Shown here: positions 25,101 through 37,900 of the stretch, one piece after another
How the letters are laid out: each line of letters begins with the position of its first letter
Position numbering within the stretch: position 1 is the stretch's first letter
Assembly: GCA_023333565.1 (NCBI GenBank)
Contig: JAJKFH010002749.1
Span: forward strand, 372,001 to 436,000
Origin: Puffinus mauretanicus
Lineage: Eukaryota > Chordata > Aves > Procellariiformes > Procellariidae
Direction of reading: 5' to 3'
DNA length: 64,000 nucleotides
The notes under the pieces: model-generated
What the model saw: the letters and a program-made list of their open reading frames with translations, nothing else
Database searches by the model: none
Told to the model about the DNA's origin: nothing
Made by a program: the position numbers and the translations under genes

Positions 25101-28100
25101 TAGCGTGGTACCCTTTCCTTGATGCCTTAGTGCATTACGTGGGTGTAGTCTGGCTAACAACCCTGGACCACGAAACAAAATGAGTGCAGCTCCAGATGGA
25201 AATTGTTTTTCAGGTGGTCAGTTTTTAAACAACGAATGCTTTCTAAGGAAAGCAAAACATTTATCTTTCAAAAAGCCATTACACAAAAAATAATTTTTAC
25301 ATCAGAAAGGCCAACTTTGTACTTTTGAACAGTCTAGAATACTCATCAGTGTTCATCAAAAAAACCTGCATGTAGCATTCTCACTTTAACAGCAGAGCAA
25401 GTGAGTTTTGCATATGTGGTTTCTCAAAGCAAGAAGCAGAGGGACAAGAAGGAAGAATAAAACAGAGCAGTAGCATCAACAAAAGCAAAGTCGTCAGGAG
25501 ATCAGCCAGCAGAAGCAGTTAGCTTTTATCTGCATCTTGTGTCAGGGATGGACATCTATTTGCTAGGATAGAAGAAAACGATCAGGCAGGAGAAAATCCA
25601 ACTTCCAATACATGCTTTCAGTCTGTGCATGCATCCATCAGTGGCACGCTGGGCTGATGGGACTTTTAACCTCACCTTCTGCCACCAGTGTTGCAACTAC
25701 TTTGCTATTTCACATACCCTACACATACCCTACCCACTTAACAGTCTGGCTTCTTTTTAAAGCTACAGCTGTTGGATTCATGTGTTACTAGCAGGAAGGT
25801 GAAATTATGCAAATTCTCTAACTCACAGTTGCAGGGACAATGCTGAATAAAGAAACCCTAGACAATGTGAAACAGAAAGCCAAATAAAATCCAGCTGAGA
25901 AAAAAGGACTCTTTAAGTTCCCAGTACGAAATCTAGCAGCTATAAACTGCAAAATCTTGCAGCTAACAAGTCAACCCAGATAAAATCAACAACCACATCC
26001 TCCTTATTGTCTGTAGAGTATGAAGATATTCTCCCTTCCATGTGTCCTCATGATTGCTTGCAAGCTAAGACAGTGGTAGCAACTCCTTTTTTCAGAGGCC
26101 AAAACCTGTGAAGATAGCTCTCAACAACATTGAAGGACTAGGACACCCACAACTTAGCAAGGTCAGAGGCAGAGTTAGGAGCTCAGCCTGTGCTTCTGAA
26201 GTTGTAGGGCATTTTGATCACCGCATATATTCTTCCTTCCCCCAGACAGATACAGATTACCATTCCCTGAGATCTCCTTTCTGTTCAACCAAGCCAAGTA
26301 TGAGTGAGAGAATGGAGGGGCACTATAAGGAGCAGTTTTCTGCTTAACTGGTCTCTGCACAGCATCACAGGTCTATCTGGACACAACTGGAAGAGGACAC
26401 ACAGCCTCTACACTATGCAAGTCACCAGAGCTTGAGCCTTCTCTTTTTACGTGTCTCAATTTCTTTGCAACTAGGCATATAGTCTTAGAGAGTTCCTTAA
26501 GTAAGGTTTTAGATAGAAAAAAAAAATACAAGAAGTTAAAGGAAGTAACAGCAGGTATAGTTGTTTATGTTTGGTTTCGATAAATCCATTCCATCAAGAC
26601 TCAGAGCATATACATGGAAGCCAATGGGAGTTCACCTGTGCTAGGCATCAAGAGATTAACATGACATGTTATGGACTCTTAAAAATGTAATATATTTCAT
26701 CATAAGGATAATGCAGAATACATAATGGAGATGAAATTCAACACTGCTGGGAACAAGAAGCAACCCCAATCCAGCCAATGTAAAACAAATCTTAGTGGCA
26801 GAGCTCTGGAATGGAGATTATAAAACAGCTGGACCAGAGAATAAGACAGTTCAGTGGATCTAATGAGTCTGATGGATGGTTAGAAGAATAAAGAGGACAA
26901 CGGGACAGAGAGCAAGACACTGAATCTCAGAAATGGAATTTGTATTGAAACTGAGAATAGCCTGAGTGCATACCACCACTCTCGGGCAGCCACCTGAGTG
27001 AAGGAACTAGTGCATCAAATATCAGGCTCCAGATGGCATCTTATCATCCAGTGCCCTGTGTGAGTCAGAGGTCTAATCTCAATCACCTTAAGTCTGACTG
27101 GATCAAATCCTTGCTTTCCTCTCCATTTGGTTTTCCTAGCTTATCTTCTTATATAGCAGAAGGCTTCATCTGATGTTAATGCTTGTATTTCACACTGAAA
27201 CACGAGATTTTCTTTCACCTCTTGCCAACTGGCTCTACAAACATGTCACTCAGTGAGCAACAAACAACCCTTGCGGTTTAAACCACTCCTTTAACCCTGT
27301 GTGCTATAAAAGATGGCTGAACATGGAACAGCAGCTTTTAGAAAGACACTGTGAATTTCTCACGAGCACACTCCTAAATGACACTCAAAGGTTAGGTTAT
27401 GTCCTAGTGAGTGCCACGCTGCATATCTCTGTCTTGCTCAGACAACACAGAAACTTCCAAAATAATTTGCCAAATTAACAACTTCATGCAAGAAATAAGA
27501 CATTTAGAGACCTGATTAAATCAAGCAGTTACTCCTTGGTGACTGATAAGTAAGTGGATAGCAAATAATTTACCCGATGCCATAAACCTTCCCTGCAAAC
27601 CCTCTCATTCCTTCTCACCAAAATATTACCACACCCACAAAACTGCTATGGCCAGGTGCAGCTCTTGGATCCTCAGGGTTGTACTCTCTACTGTTAAACT
27701 GGCAGAGCTTCAACGAAGCCAGGGCTTTTTTTCTGACTGAAATTTGGACCTTTATCAATTACCTGAAAAATCTGAAGTCCTTGCTAAGGAACAAAATTAG
27801 CTACATGTCCTTTCAATGGTTTTCATCACTGATGCAGCAGAACACCTGCTACTTGCTAGCTTGCAAAGCAATGCCAGCCATGAAGCTTGCCAAAAAGAAG
27901 AAAACATTTATTAAGCAAGCATAACGGATTAGACTCCAAGGGTCCGATACAGCCCAAGGTGTGTTGAATTGTAAGCCAAATGTTGGTCTCTAACATCCAG
28001 TGGTGTCATCACTGTCAAACGGGAAAGGTGGCCAGAAATGGCATTCAGATGACCGTCAAGGACTGCTGTACCCTGTTGCTGACTTCTTAAATCATGACAG

Positions 28101-31100
28101 AGCATGTGACAAAAATTCACCCTAGGTGACTGGCTCCTGCATTTGCCATGGTCTTGGGCAAACGTCCTCTCCGCAAGTCTCCTGACATTTCAAAACTTGT
28201 GCTTAGCTATGACGCAGCCTGGTGGGCTCCCATTTCTACAAACACCTCCATTTCCCGGGCAGACACATTTAGAGCAGCTCTAGGGCTGGGGCTGCTTTGA
28301 GCAGTGTCCTCAAACTAGCTGTTCTCCCGCTTGATAAGCAGGCCCAGCGACCTAGGGGCATGCTCACAGCAAAGCAGAGGTTTTATCTCTCAGGAGCCTT
28401 TGTCTGGACGGTGGTCACAGAGAAACAGAACACAGTAATACCAAGGAGAAGGAGGAGAAGACAGTAAAAAACACCCCTATATATTAATCCTTCTCTTTGC
28501 TGCATGCTGAGCATACCCAAGCACACAGAAATTAATAGAAACTTGAACTCTCTGAAAAACTGCATTTCTAAAACCAATAATCTCACCTCTAGGCTTCTGG
28601 CTGGCTGCAGGAATATTCCCTGTGACATGTTTTTCGGGGTGATGAAAAAGGGTGAAGAAGCACTGCTACTCTTTACAGAGAGATACCCATACATCACCAA
28701 AACAGTCATCACTGGTGCTGCTTTCCCTCTTTTGGGTTTAGGGAAGCAAAGGGTACCCAGACTTCGCTTCGGCTGACTCTTATAGACCACCCACTGTGAC
28801 CGTGGTGAAACAGAAATGTTTTACAGCATAAGTGATATATGTTGTAGATGTTTGCTTTGCTATCACTCTGAAAGGACAACGCAAATGAATTTATACTGCA
28901 AAGCGAGAAGGACAGAAGAGGTTACCTTTGACGCCTTTCCAGAGAAAGTCAAAGTCAGAGGGTAGAAGGTAAGAGCAGCGAGAGGGTTCAGGGTGAGGTT
29001 GTAACAGAGTCAAAACGAGTCCCATGGCACAGGCAGTGAAATCCATTAAAGAATGCAAAGGGCTAAGTTCTGCTCCTCTTTACAAGCCTTCAAATAGATT
29101 ATACAGATGCAAGTGTCAGCAGAGCGTGGCCCTGCGTGTCCAGCCGGGCTTGCGTGCAGTTGTGGTTGCAGAAGGTAGATCTTGATTGGCAGCAGAAAAC
29201 AACATTCACAGAGCTAGCCCTCGTGGGGCTGCCCGAGAAAGGTCAAAGAGCAGGCTTTCAGACAAAAAAGGAAAACCCATCCTCACAAGGAACAGCAGAG
29301 ATGATAAAAAAACTTGAATGTCAAGATATTCTCCCACCTTTTATCCAAAGATCACAGGCCTTCGAGAGGAGAAGCAATTTAACTGCCACTGGTTAATACT
29401 TCGACTTGAAGCATGTGTTCATGTGAAGAGTGGTCTGACAATCACGCTCACTAATGTAACAGCCTTATGATAAAAAAGGAAGTCTGTTATTTAGGAACAA
29501 ACACTTGTGTTAGAGAAAATCTATCAGAGAAAACTGTATGGCACATGATCAAATTTCACATAATACCGATTTTTTTCTAAATTTCAAATTCTTACCATTT
29601 CTTCCTTTCCATCATGCACAGAAGGGAACTACATTTCAGTTTAATGTACTGGGTTTAAAAATACATGCATTAAAAGAACACTAAAGTTGGCTTCCCCCCC
29701 CATTTTGAACATGGTAATTGTCCTTTCTTCAAAACCTATTTTTCAAAACCATTCTAAAAAGGAGTAGAGCTTCTTTTAAAAAAAAAAAAAGATAAAGCAA
29801 TTGACCTTAAAAATCTTTTTTTTTCCTACAGTTTTGAGAAAGAAAACATCTATAATTGGCATATCTCATTAACAAACTCAGCTATGCTATGATAGTAATA
29901 AGTGGGTAGCGAAGTGAGACTAACATTTTAATTAAGTCCTTTTCATTTCTAGGCTAATTTTCTTTATATTATGTGAACATTTGAGGGTTACAGAAGACTG
30001 TCCTATGGTCAAAGGCATGCTGAAAACACCATTCCTCAGCCAAATCTCTCTCAGTTATATGCCCACTGCTTTTGTTGAGAGCATTTTAATTCTTTTATCC
30101 AGTTTCTCCCTTTACATCCACATCTAGCCGAAACATACCAGTTGTAGCAACCCGTCTCAAGGCCCTGGCTTCCTCAAGCTCGGAAAGACTATGCTATGAT
30201 TGACCTTCCCAGGTACCCTCTTCAGAATGATGCTTATTAGGCAGGTAGTTACTGGAGATCTGAGTAGCTTGGACACCTGATCTATATCCACTCAGCAGCA
30301 GATAAGCTGTGCTTCCAACCACAGATATTGGGACTGGTATAAAGGCATCAGAGCAGTCACATATCACACTCAATATCCCACCTGACAGCGGCAGCCTCCA
30401 GGTGCTCAGCAGGCAGTAGCAGACTGCAGCATAATAAACTCACCTACAGCTTTTTCCTAGTCCCTGGACAGAGAGGTAAAGACTCATGACCTACATGCAT
30501 CAGAGTACTCATCCCTTCCACTTCTGCCAAGCTAATTTATATCCCCACCATTTGCTTTCTGGCCAAATCACCAAGAAGTGGAACTTCCTGAAGACGTCTC
30601 TCGGTGTTAGCAGCTCTTCAACGTAAGACTACACATTTGAGCAAGATCCAGGTCTTTTTTTGTGTCAGAGAAGCTAATTTTATTTCACTGTCTTTCCGTT
30701 AGGTTGTGAGACTGGGAGACAAGGCTAGCAAAGCAGAGTGGAAAGTAACAGAAAAAAAAGACAAGCGTATACTGAGGGTTGACTCAAAACAGCCAAATGC
30801 ACATTTGGCTGGAAGAGAAGAGCCTTAATAAATTGGTGTTCATTGCATGTCAGCATGCACAGCATAACTGCTTATAAACAAACACAAGAAACTGTACTGT
30901 GAAACTGCCCCCTGGAAAACATTTGAAATCAAGGTGAGATAGTCCATTCATCTATTTATTTATTTTAGGCATTAGACATTTTTATGTTAAGCAAGATAAA
31001 ACTTAAGTTCTGGGTGGGTTACAGCACTTGCAAATACTGGCTAAAACTTGCTCCCACTGAATGAGTAGAAGCTCTGCCTTTCAAGAGAATCAAAGATCTA

Positions 31101-34100
31101 TCAAATTCCATGAAAAACACCGCAACAGTTAGGGGAAAGGTGATCTGAGAAATCTCTTGCAACATAGCTTCTCCGAAATGTGAATGAGTTGACATCAAAA
31201 GATCTAGTATTTAACTTGAAACGTGGATACCCACAGATTTCAGTTTGCAATTTATTTTTTGTTTCTATTTCATTCTCAGGGCTGTAACAATGGCCAAGAT
31301 GGGAGTTGAGAATTCATTAGCAGAATGAAGATTTCTAAAAAATGAAAAAAATTTGACTAATACAGCCATAGAAAGAGTTTGAGTGCCTGCATTAATCACT
31401 GCTTAACCTGAGCAAACCAGAAAATGAGAGAAAAACTCGATTACTTTTGTATTTGGCTTAATTTCACCCCACTCAACCCACCTAATGCTGTGTCGTACAT
31501 AAACCTTAGCCTACCTGCACAGGGTTATATTTCACCTTTCACATGGCACATGCCATCCTCTGCTATAAACCTGTGTAACTCCACTGGCTGCAGCAAACCA
31601 GGCTATTGTCAACAGATCAGTACAATGAACTGTACCTTCAAGCACAGACAGAAAGAGAGGGGAAAGAAACGTATGCTTCTCTGGAAGACAGCTGTAAACC
31701 TTAGATACCTTTTTAGAGGATGTTCCTGAGAGAAGACATACATTACAGCATTTAGAAGACCAGTGAATGAAACTCCCTGCCTGTTTGCACAGGAGGTCAA
31801 AGCAAGAGTATGTTCCAAGTGCAGAAGCAGAGGAGAGCTCAAGTGCTGCAGACACACTACTAAGAAGATGCATGGCCTTAAACCTGATATAACAGCTCTG
31901 CAGTGTAGGACTGGTTTAGAGATACGACATTCTGTCTTAACATATGCATGAGTACAGACCCCAAGACCAAGTGGGGGGACACCAGCTTCTGCTCAGCCTG
32001 GAAGGTATAAAGAAAACGGGGTGACAACAGAGACCAAGTCTCATTCCCATAACACTTGTCAACAACAACTGATGCTCACAGAACCACTAGCATTTACACC
32101 CTTTCATTCCCTTCCTTCTCCACCTCCACTTTATATTATATCACTTGCCTTCTGCCCTCCCACTGAAAGTCCAGCTATATCTGTGGTAACTCATATTTGT
32201 CATACATGGACACACTGTGCATACATTAAATGTGGAGTTTTGCACGACTTTCAGGGTAACAGCTACACCCTCCCAGCACCTCAGCATTTGTTTGCAAGCT
32301 GTCACTGCTTGATTGTTCAGCTACTGGTTACAGCAAACTGATAAAACAGGGCATGAACTGCTTCTGCTACACTAATGCAGAGGGAGAGAGAAGTTCTGAA
32401 AATTAGTTTCTAATTCCCATCTGTCACTCACCTCAACTGAAATATTTCCATTACGTCCTGTGCTCCACAACTCATCAGCAAAACCTTCCAGCAGAATTGT
32501 TTGAGGACTTAAAAGCAAATCATTTTAAAAAGTACCAATCTTGAATCACTGATGATTTGACCAAAACTTTGAGTCTCTTACTGAGGCTGTTAAGGCTTAA
32601 AACAAACTCAAAACTGCAATTACTACCAAGAATGCCTTAACTAATACTTGCAAGTAATCTCAGTTTACTTTCCTGACGTAATGCAGTTACTGAGGAAGCT
32701 TCAGTTTCCTCCTTGTATCATCACAGGTAGATGAAATCAAAACTGTACGAGACAAAAGTAAATAAGGATTGAGAAGACCAGTATATTAAGGAAGGCCAAG
32801 GCTGGACGCCCAAGCAAGGTGAGAGCACACCGGACTCGTCCAGTAGCCAAACTTGGAACAAACCTGAAAAGGACCTGACTCTCGCCAACCAGGCTGTTGA
32901 AGGCTTTGCCACTGAATACACACGAGTTGCATGACTCACAGAGTCACACCGAAGTAGTCATATAAAGCAGAAAAAGCTTGCAGTTAAGGTACATGAAATG
33001 TTGTTGAGGAGGATGAAGGAGATGAACATGACTGGTTTGAGTCCTGAGATGGACACCTCACATATCTGGCTTCAGGGCAAAGGGCACAGATAGGAGAAAA
33101 AAAGGCTTCTTCTATTACAAGAGGATGGAGGAGCTGACAAGGGACATAGCACCATACAAAGAAAACACACTGGCCTGAGGGCTAAGAGGACTCGGGTATC
33201 CTGGTCTCCTATCATCTCTCTTTCTCTCTGCCCATGGAGCTGTTCAATGCCAATCAAAACCCATTTACACAATCTCTTCACTGAGGTGCAGAATGCAAAA
33301 ATATCAAAATATGCTTTTCTGTCGTGTGGTTTGATACAAGCTTTACCTGAAACACTCACTGTGCTTTCTCTGTTCTGATTAACATACCATTTACTGCCTG
33401 ACTCATTTACCTCTCCTTGCAAAACAGTGTAGATTTTATTCCTGCTTTTCTATTTCCCTTGTTGAATGCTTTATAATAGAGATAAATACTTTTCCCTTTT
33501 TCCTTTTTTTTTATTTTTTTATTACCTGCATCATTGACTGGCTTCTGCTGAAGATCACTGAGCTAAATGAAATTCTACAAGCAGTAATACTCAGTATTTT
33601 GCTATGGGTATCTATCCCTACCTTGAATAACAAGGAAGAGGAATGGCAGTTTTAAAATTATTGCCTTCTATTGTTCCACAATACAGTAAGATTTTTAAAA
33701 ATCATTCCACATCACATCATTGCAAATAACAAGTGTGCTTTCCATGCACTCCATGGTAAAATTTAGTATGAGACCTGGGTAATGGGATTTAAAGCTGAAG
33801 AGCTGTTTTGCTAGCCCTCTATACAAGAGCAAACATCTTGGAACCAGGAATCAGCATGATCTCAGCAGGAATTTAGGAGCCAGACAAGTATGTATCAAAA
33901 GAATAATGAAAAGTAGCCTCTACTCAACAAATCTTTCTGTTCTTTCAACAACTACCATTTTTTAACTCCTCCTATCTTTGGAACTCATGTCACTCACACT
34001 TACAAGGATATTTTCCTGCCCCATAAAAGGAGTAATGCAACCAAATATCTGCTCTTTGGTGCATGCATTTTAGATCTGTGAAGCCATTTCACTGAGTTAT

Positions 34101-34499
34101 TCAGCTAAGAACCCCATGAATAACTTCGGACCAGATTAAGTCATCTTTAGGGACTGTGAGATACATACATCAGACCAAGTCTCTGACAGCAGCAGAAACT
34201 GTCTCTACTGTATAAATGAAGCCAGGGGAGGAATTCTTCTTAAGATAAATGAAGCCTTACCATTATAAAAGGATGGCAACATTAATAATTTAAGAAAGTG
34301 TTATGAAGATGTTAGTTTCCCAAGAAGAAATGAGTGAGGAAGACAGGGTTGTATGTTAGCCAAGGTGAGTTCTGGTAAGTAAATGAAGACTTACAGAAAA
34401 AACCCAGTCTGTCATAGAACACCAGTCAAGTAGCTACTTCTAGTATCAAAAAATAACTTCTTAAAATACTTTAAAAAAACCAAATTGCAAATTTGGTCA
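22166..34499. other. Non-coding stretch, no gene recognised
   Basis: A GC-richer patch to about 22400 borders the LTR fragment and then grades back to AT-leaning DNA. Open frames up to 135 codons (28383-28790, minus) occur but overlap open frames on the other strand and lack motifs. A direct repeat of ACATACCCTAC lies at about 25711-25732. There is an A-run at 29780-29791 and T-runs near 29817. I see nothing else that can be supported. Confidence 0.6.
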
Positions 34500-34962
34500 G
34501 AAATTTCCCTCCTGATAATGCTGAACTGAAGTCCACAGTGGAAAACTTCAGTCATTAGGTGCATATCATCATCATCATCACTGCCATATTCTCCTAAGGA
34601 AAGCGGCATGTTCTCCCCTTTGGCTGTCAATCTCTCTTTGCAATGCTGCATCAGCCGGAGATCAAAGAGAAAGCGCTGTCCTAAGAAGGCACTGAATCAT
34701 GGAGTAACGTCTTCAGTTACTGCCAGGAGTGTGGCGACGAGCAACACAATCATTTTCAAAGCAAGTATCTCCCACAGCCCAGTTCAACAGTGTAAGTAAG
34801 TTAGGGTAATGACGATCTGCACGTCGATGGTATCCCGGACGTGGATGAGTAATACAAATTTCAAAACCATGTGCTGAAGGAACAACATATTCCAACATTT
34901 GTCCTAACTCCAGATCACCAGGAATGGCACTAACATACATCCCTAAGTTAACTTTGTCTAAC
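34500..34962 (-). pseudogene. Unidentified broken coding-like sequence
   Basis: On the minus strand an open frame of more than 80 codons enters after a possible splice acceptor (CATCTCAG, exon from 34962). It reads like an ordinary soluble protein, for example AIPGDLELGQMLEYVVPSAH and ICITHPRPGYHRRADRHYPN, then LLTLLNWAVGDTCFENDC. It ends at TGA 34713-34715. Shifting frame there gives a continuation with one TGA (34699-34697), then FSAFLGQRFLFDLRLMQHCK and LGEYGSDDDDDMHLMTEVFH to about 34500. Varied residues, rare-residue content (Trp, Cys, His) and the ability to continue across one frameshift and one stop suggest a decayed gene exon or retrocopy. I do not recognise the family. No poly(A) or target duplication was seen. 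The Asp run is encoded by a GAT microsatellite at 34566-34580. It could still be chance. Confidence 0.4.
34566..34580 (+). repeat. Short ATC/GAT microsatellite
   Basis: Five to six ATC units in a row. On the minus strand they encode the run of Asp residues in the broken coding-like sequence at this locus, so the repeat may be inherited from a coding acidic tract. Confidence 0.8.
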
Positions 34963-37900
34963 CTGAGATGGAATACACTTTATATTAACTATTAATTAAT
35001 ACTACCAATATTAATTCTTTTCAAGTAACATCAGTTATCTGATAATAATTAAACTTTTTTTCAGCACTGAAAGACTGTTTATAGGGCTGCTGGTCTGAAA
35101 GACGTCACAGGATGAGCTTCTTGAAATGGATTAGTTGATCTTGTAAGAGCTTTGTTTTTCCTTTGAGCACCCTAGTGGTGTTGATTCCAAAGACTTGAGC
35201 ATTTGATTGGATAAATGACTGCAGATTAATTGCAGTTCATTATGTACTGGAAAATACAGACTATCATGCCAAGAAATGCAGAGCTATCAGTATTGAAAAA
35301 ATGTCAGCAAGTTTATTTACCGTTTCCTTCACCTATATATTCCTATGTAGAGAACAAAGCCAGCAGGAGCACAACAAGGTCAATAACATTTACTCATTTT
35401 TTGCCATTCCAGCCAGGGCCCCTTTCTGCTAGTTTTGTTTAGTCTGGCATTAATATTTCTTCATGCAAATAGCTTATTCGTGACTCTTGTAGTGATCAGA
35501 AATGAGGTCTGGTATCATGCTTAGGCAACAAGATTGTTACAGGTTGTAAAAAAAAAAAAGCGTCTCAGTCTTTTACTTCAAGAGCTGTTACAGAGTGGTA
35601 GGAAAATCTGTCTTTGGTGGTCCCTGTTCTGTAAGGACAAATGCAGTCACTTCCTGGGGAATCACAGGTAATACTAATTACAAGCAATCCATCCAGTTCA
35701 CACCACTGCTACTCTATTGAACACCAGCTGCGTGCTTTCCCATCTCTTAAGGGAACGGATGAGTCCAAAGGAAAGAGCAGGGGAGGGGCCTGGGGACATG
35801 CTTCGGTCAACAACTCCAGCAGGTAGTTTCAAAATTGAACTCTGGGTTCAATAAAATAAATTTTTTACAAAAAGAAGCTGCAAACCATAAAGAGATAAAA
35901 CGATAAACAGCTTATGGCTTTGGTCAACCCAAAACAATTTCCTTCCTGATTCCCTGCTCTCCTACCACAAACTCAAGAAAATCTCTATAAGAATCCAATT
36001 AATGAACACAGATATGTACACAAAGAATTAGTAGACATAGGGGACCTTCACTGGATCCTTAGTCTCTTTTTGTTATTTCAAGCTCCACATCCCTTCTCTT
36101 ACTCTAGATACCAAAGTCAAAAGTAGAATCTCCTCTGCCAAACTCAAGACACTAACACAACACAGAAAAACAGATAAACCGTCACACTCTCAACTGGAAA
36201 TAAACAAAGAAAACAAAAAAACCTAATGCAACTCAAAATGGTGGATCATTTTATGTTGGAATTTTAAGTAAACATAAAACAAACCCTCCAAAAACAGCTC
36301 TACAGCAAACAAAATTTTGTATGCATAATTTCTGCTCAATATTTTGGGCCAAAACTTTTCAGAACTGAGTAATTTTTGGCAGAAATCTGTATGTTCCAGA
36401 ATTTTATTTTGCTATGGAAACCGCCTGCATAAGAGAAACAAAGTCATAGACCAGCCAGTTCTAGTCAAAATTTCCTCCACTTTCATACAAATCATACACG
36501 TGAATGATTGGCATATAGTCCTTGAACAGCTTCTCTTTAGATCATTCCTTGTAGCACAGACTAATTCTGTGAATTAGTTGTATTCTGCAACTGCCTTGCA
36601 TAATCTGTTAGCCGATGCAAGTCGTACACAGTCCAGCTCCAGCAGCCCCTACGTGAGCTGAACGCAGTGACAGCCTGTGGGTGGGCCAGGTGCTGTTTCG
36701 CGTATGTGAACTACATCTCCTCTCGGAGGGGTGGCAGGACAGGTTAATATGGCCTTATACTATCGCTGCATTGCCATTACAGCTTCTGTATAAAGCTCAA
36801 GTTGAATACCACCAAACCGCTCATTTTCTTTCCTTTCAATTGCCTCTGTCCTTATCTAACCTAAGATATCTGAAAATTTCCAACTTGTTTCTCAGATACT
36901 GGGGTCACTGGCTTCATGCACAAGGGCACGCATGAGAGCAGAAGCAGATGTACTATATGTGACAACCCCACATAAACAATGGCCTCTCTCCATTCACTGC
37001 TGTAGCGGTACCCGAAATGATTATGTACCAATGGTTTTTCTCTTGTGTTTTTAGCAGCCTCACAGGAGCAATGTGGTTGCAGTGCACAACCCATGACCCA
37101 CCTCTAGTTTTCCCAATACCACAGGCTGTACAAAGGGCTGCCCTTGATGCCCATCGGCACAGAAAACCAACCTGCGACCGCGTAGCCAGGACACCACTTT
37201 ATGTCTGCATACCATCTCTGCATTTGGAATACGCAGTCCTGTGCAGTAGTAGGTCTCAATGAAAGCCTCAGGAAGCTGGGTATTTCTTCAATGGTATTTT
37301 ATTTTTCTGGTATTTTATTTGCTGAAAGACATTACCTGTTCCTAATGGCTTTCATGACTGACAAATTGTGTTATATCTACTCATGTCTTTCCAAATAACA
37401 TTCACTGTATTCTCAAGATAACCGAGACTAATTTGTCTGAGTGATGCAAGGATATGAAACCTTTATCAGTTTGTGGCTTACATTTGCACTGCGGAGACCT
37501 GAAATTCCCTTGACTCAGCCCAGTGTTAGAAGCATAACGCTGGGGACTGGTGTCTTCTGACTGACCTGGTCCTGCTCTTAAGAAACACACCAACTCTCAC
37601 CGCGTATTTCTTAAGGTGGACCCCTTTCTACCAGCCATCCAAGTCCCTGAATACCCCAGCTGCAAAGATGTTTCAATGTGAATTAGTTTTTCACACCCAG
37701 TTCTTTAAAATCTGTTCCACTTCCAGCTTGGTAGATTACAGCCAATGGTTCTGCAACCTAGCAAAGGTTTTGAGCTACCAGACATATCTTTAAGGCACAC
37801 AAAAAAGATGTGCAAACACTTCTGTTCAACACACGTGTATTTTCCCTCCTCTGTCGACAGCGTTCCCAGCACGGTGACTGGTAAGACACCTCCCCGGGGT

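Noticed and set aside
28383..28790. 135-codon minus-strand frame with a hydrophobic segment
   Set aside because: A frame this long is expected a few times by chance in 64 kb; the opposite strand is also open and no motif is recognised.
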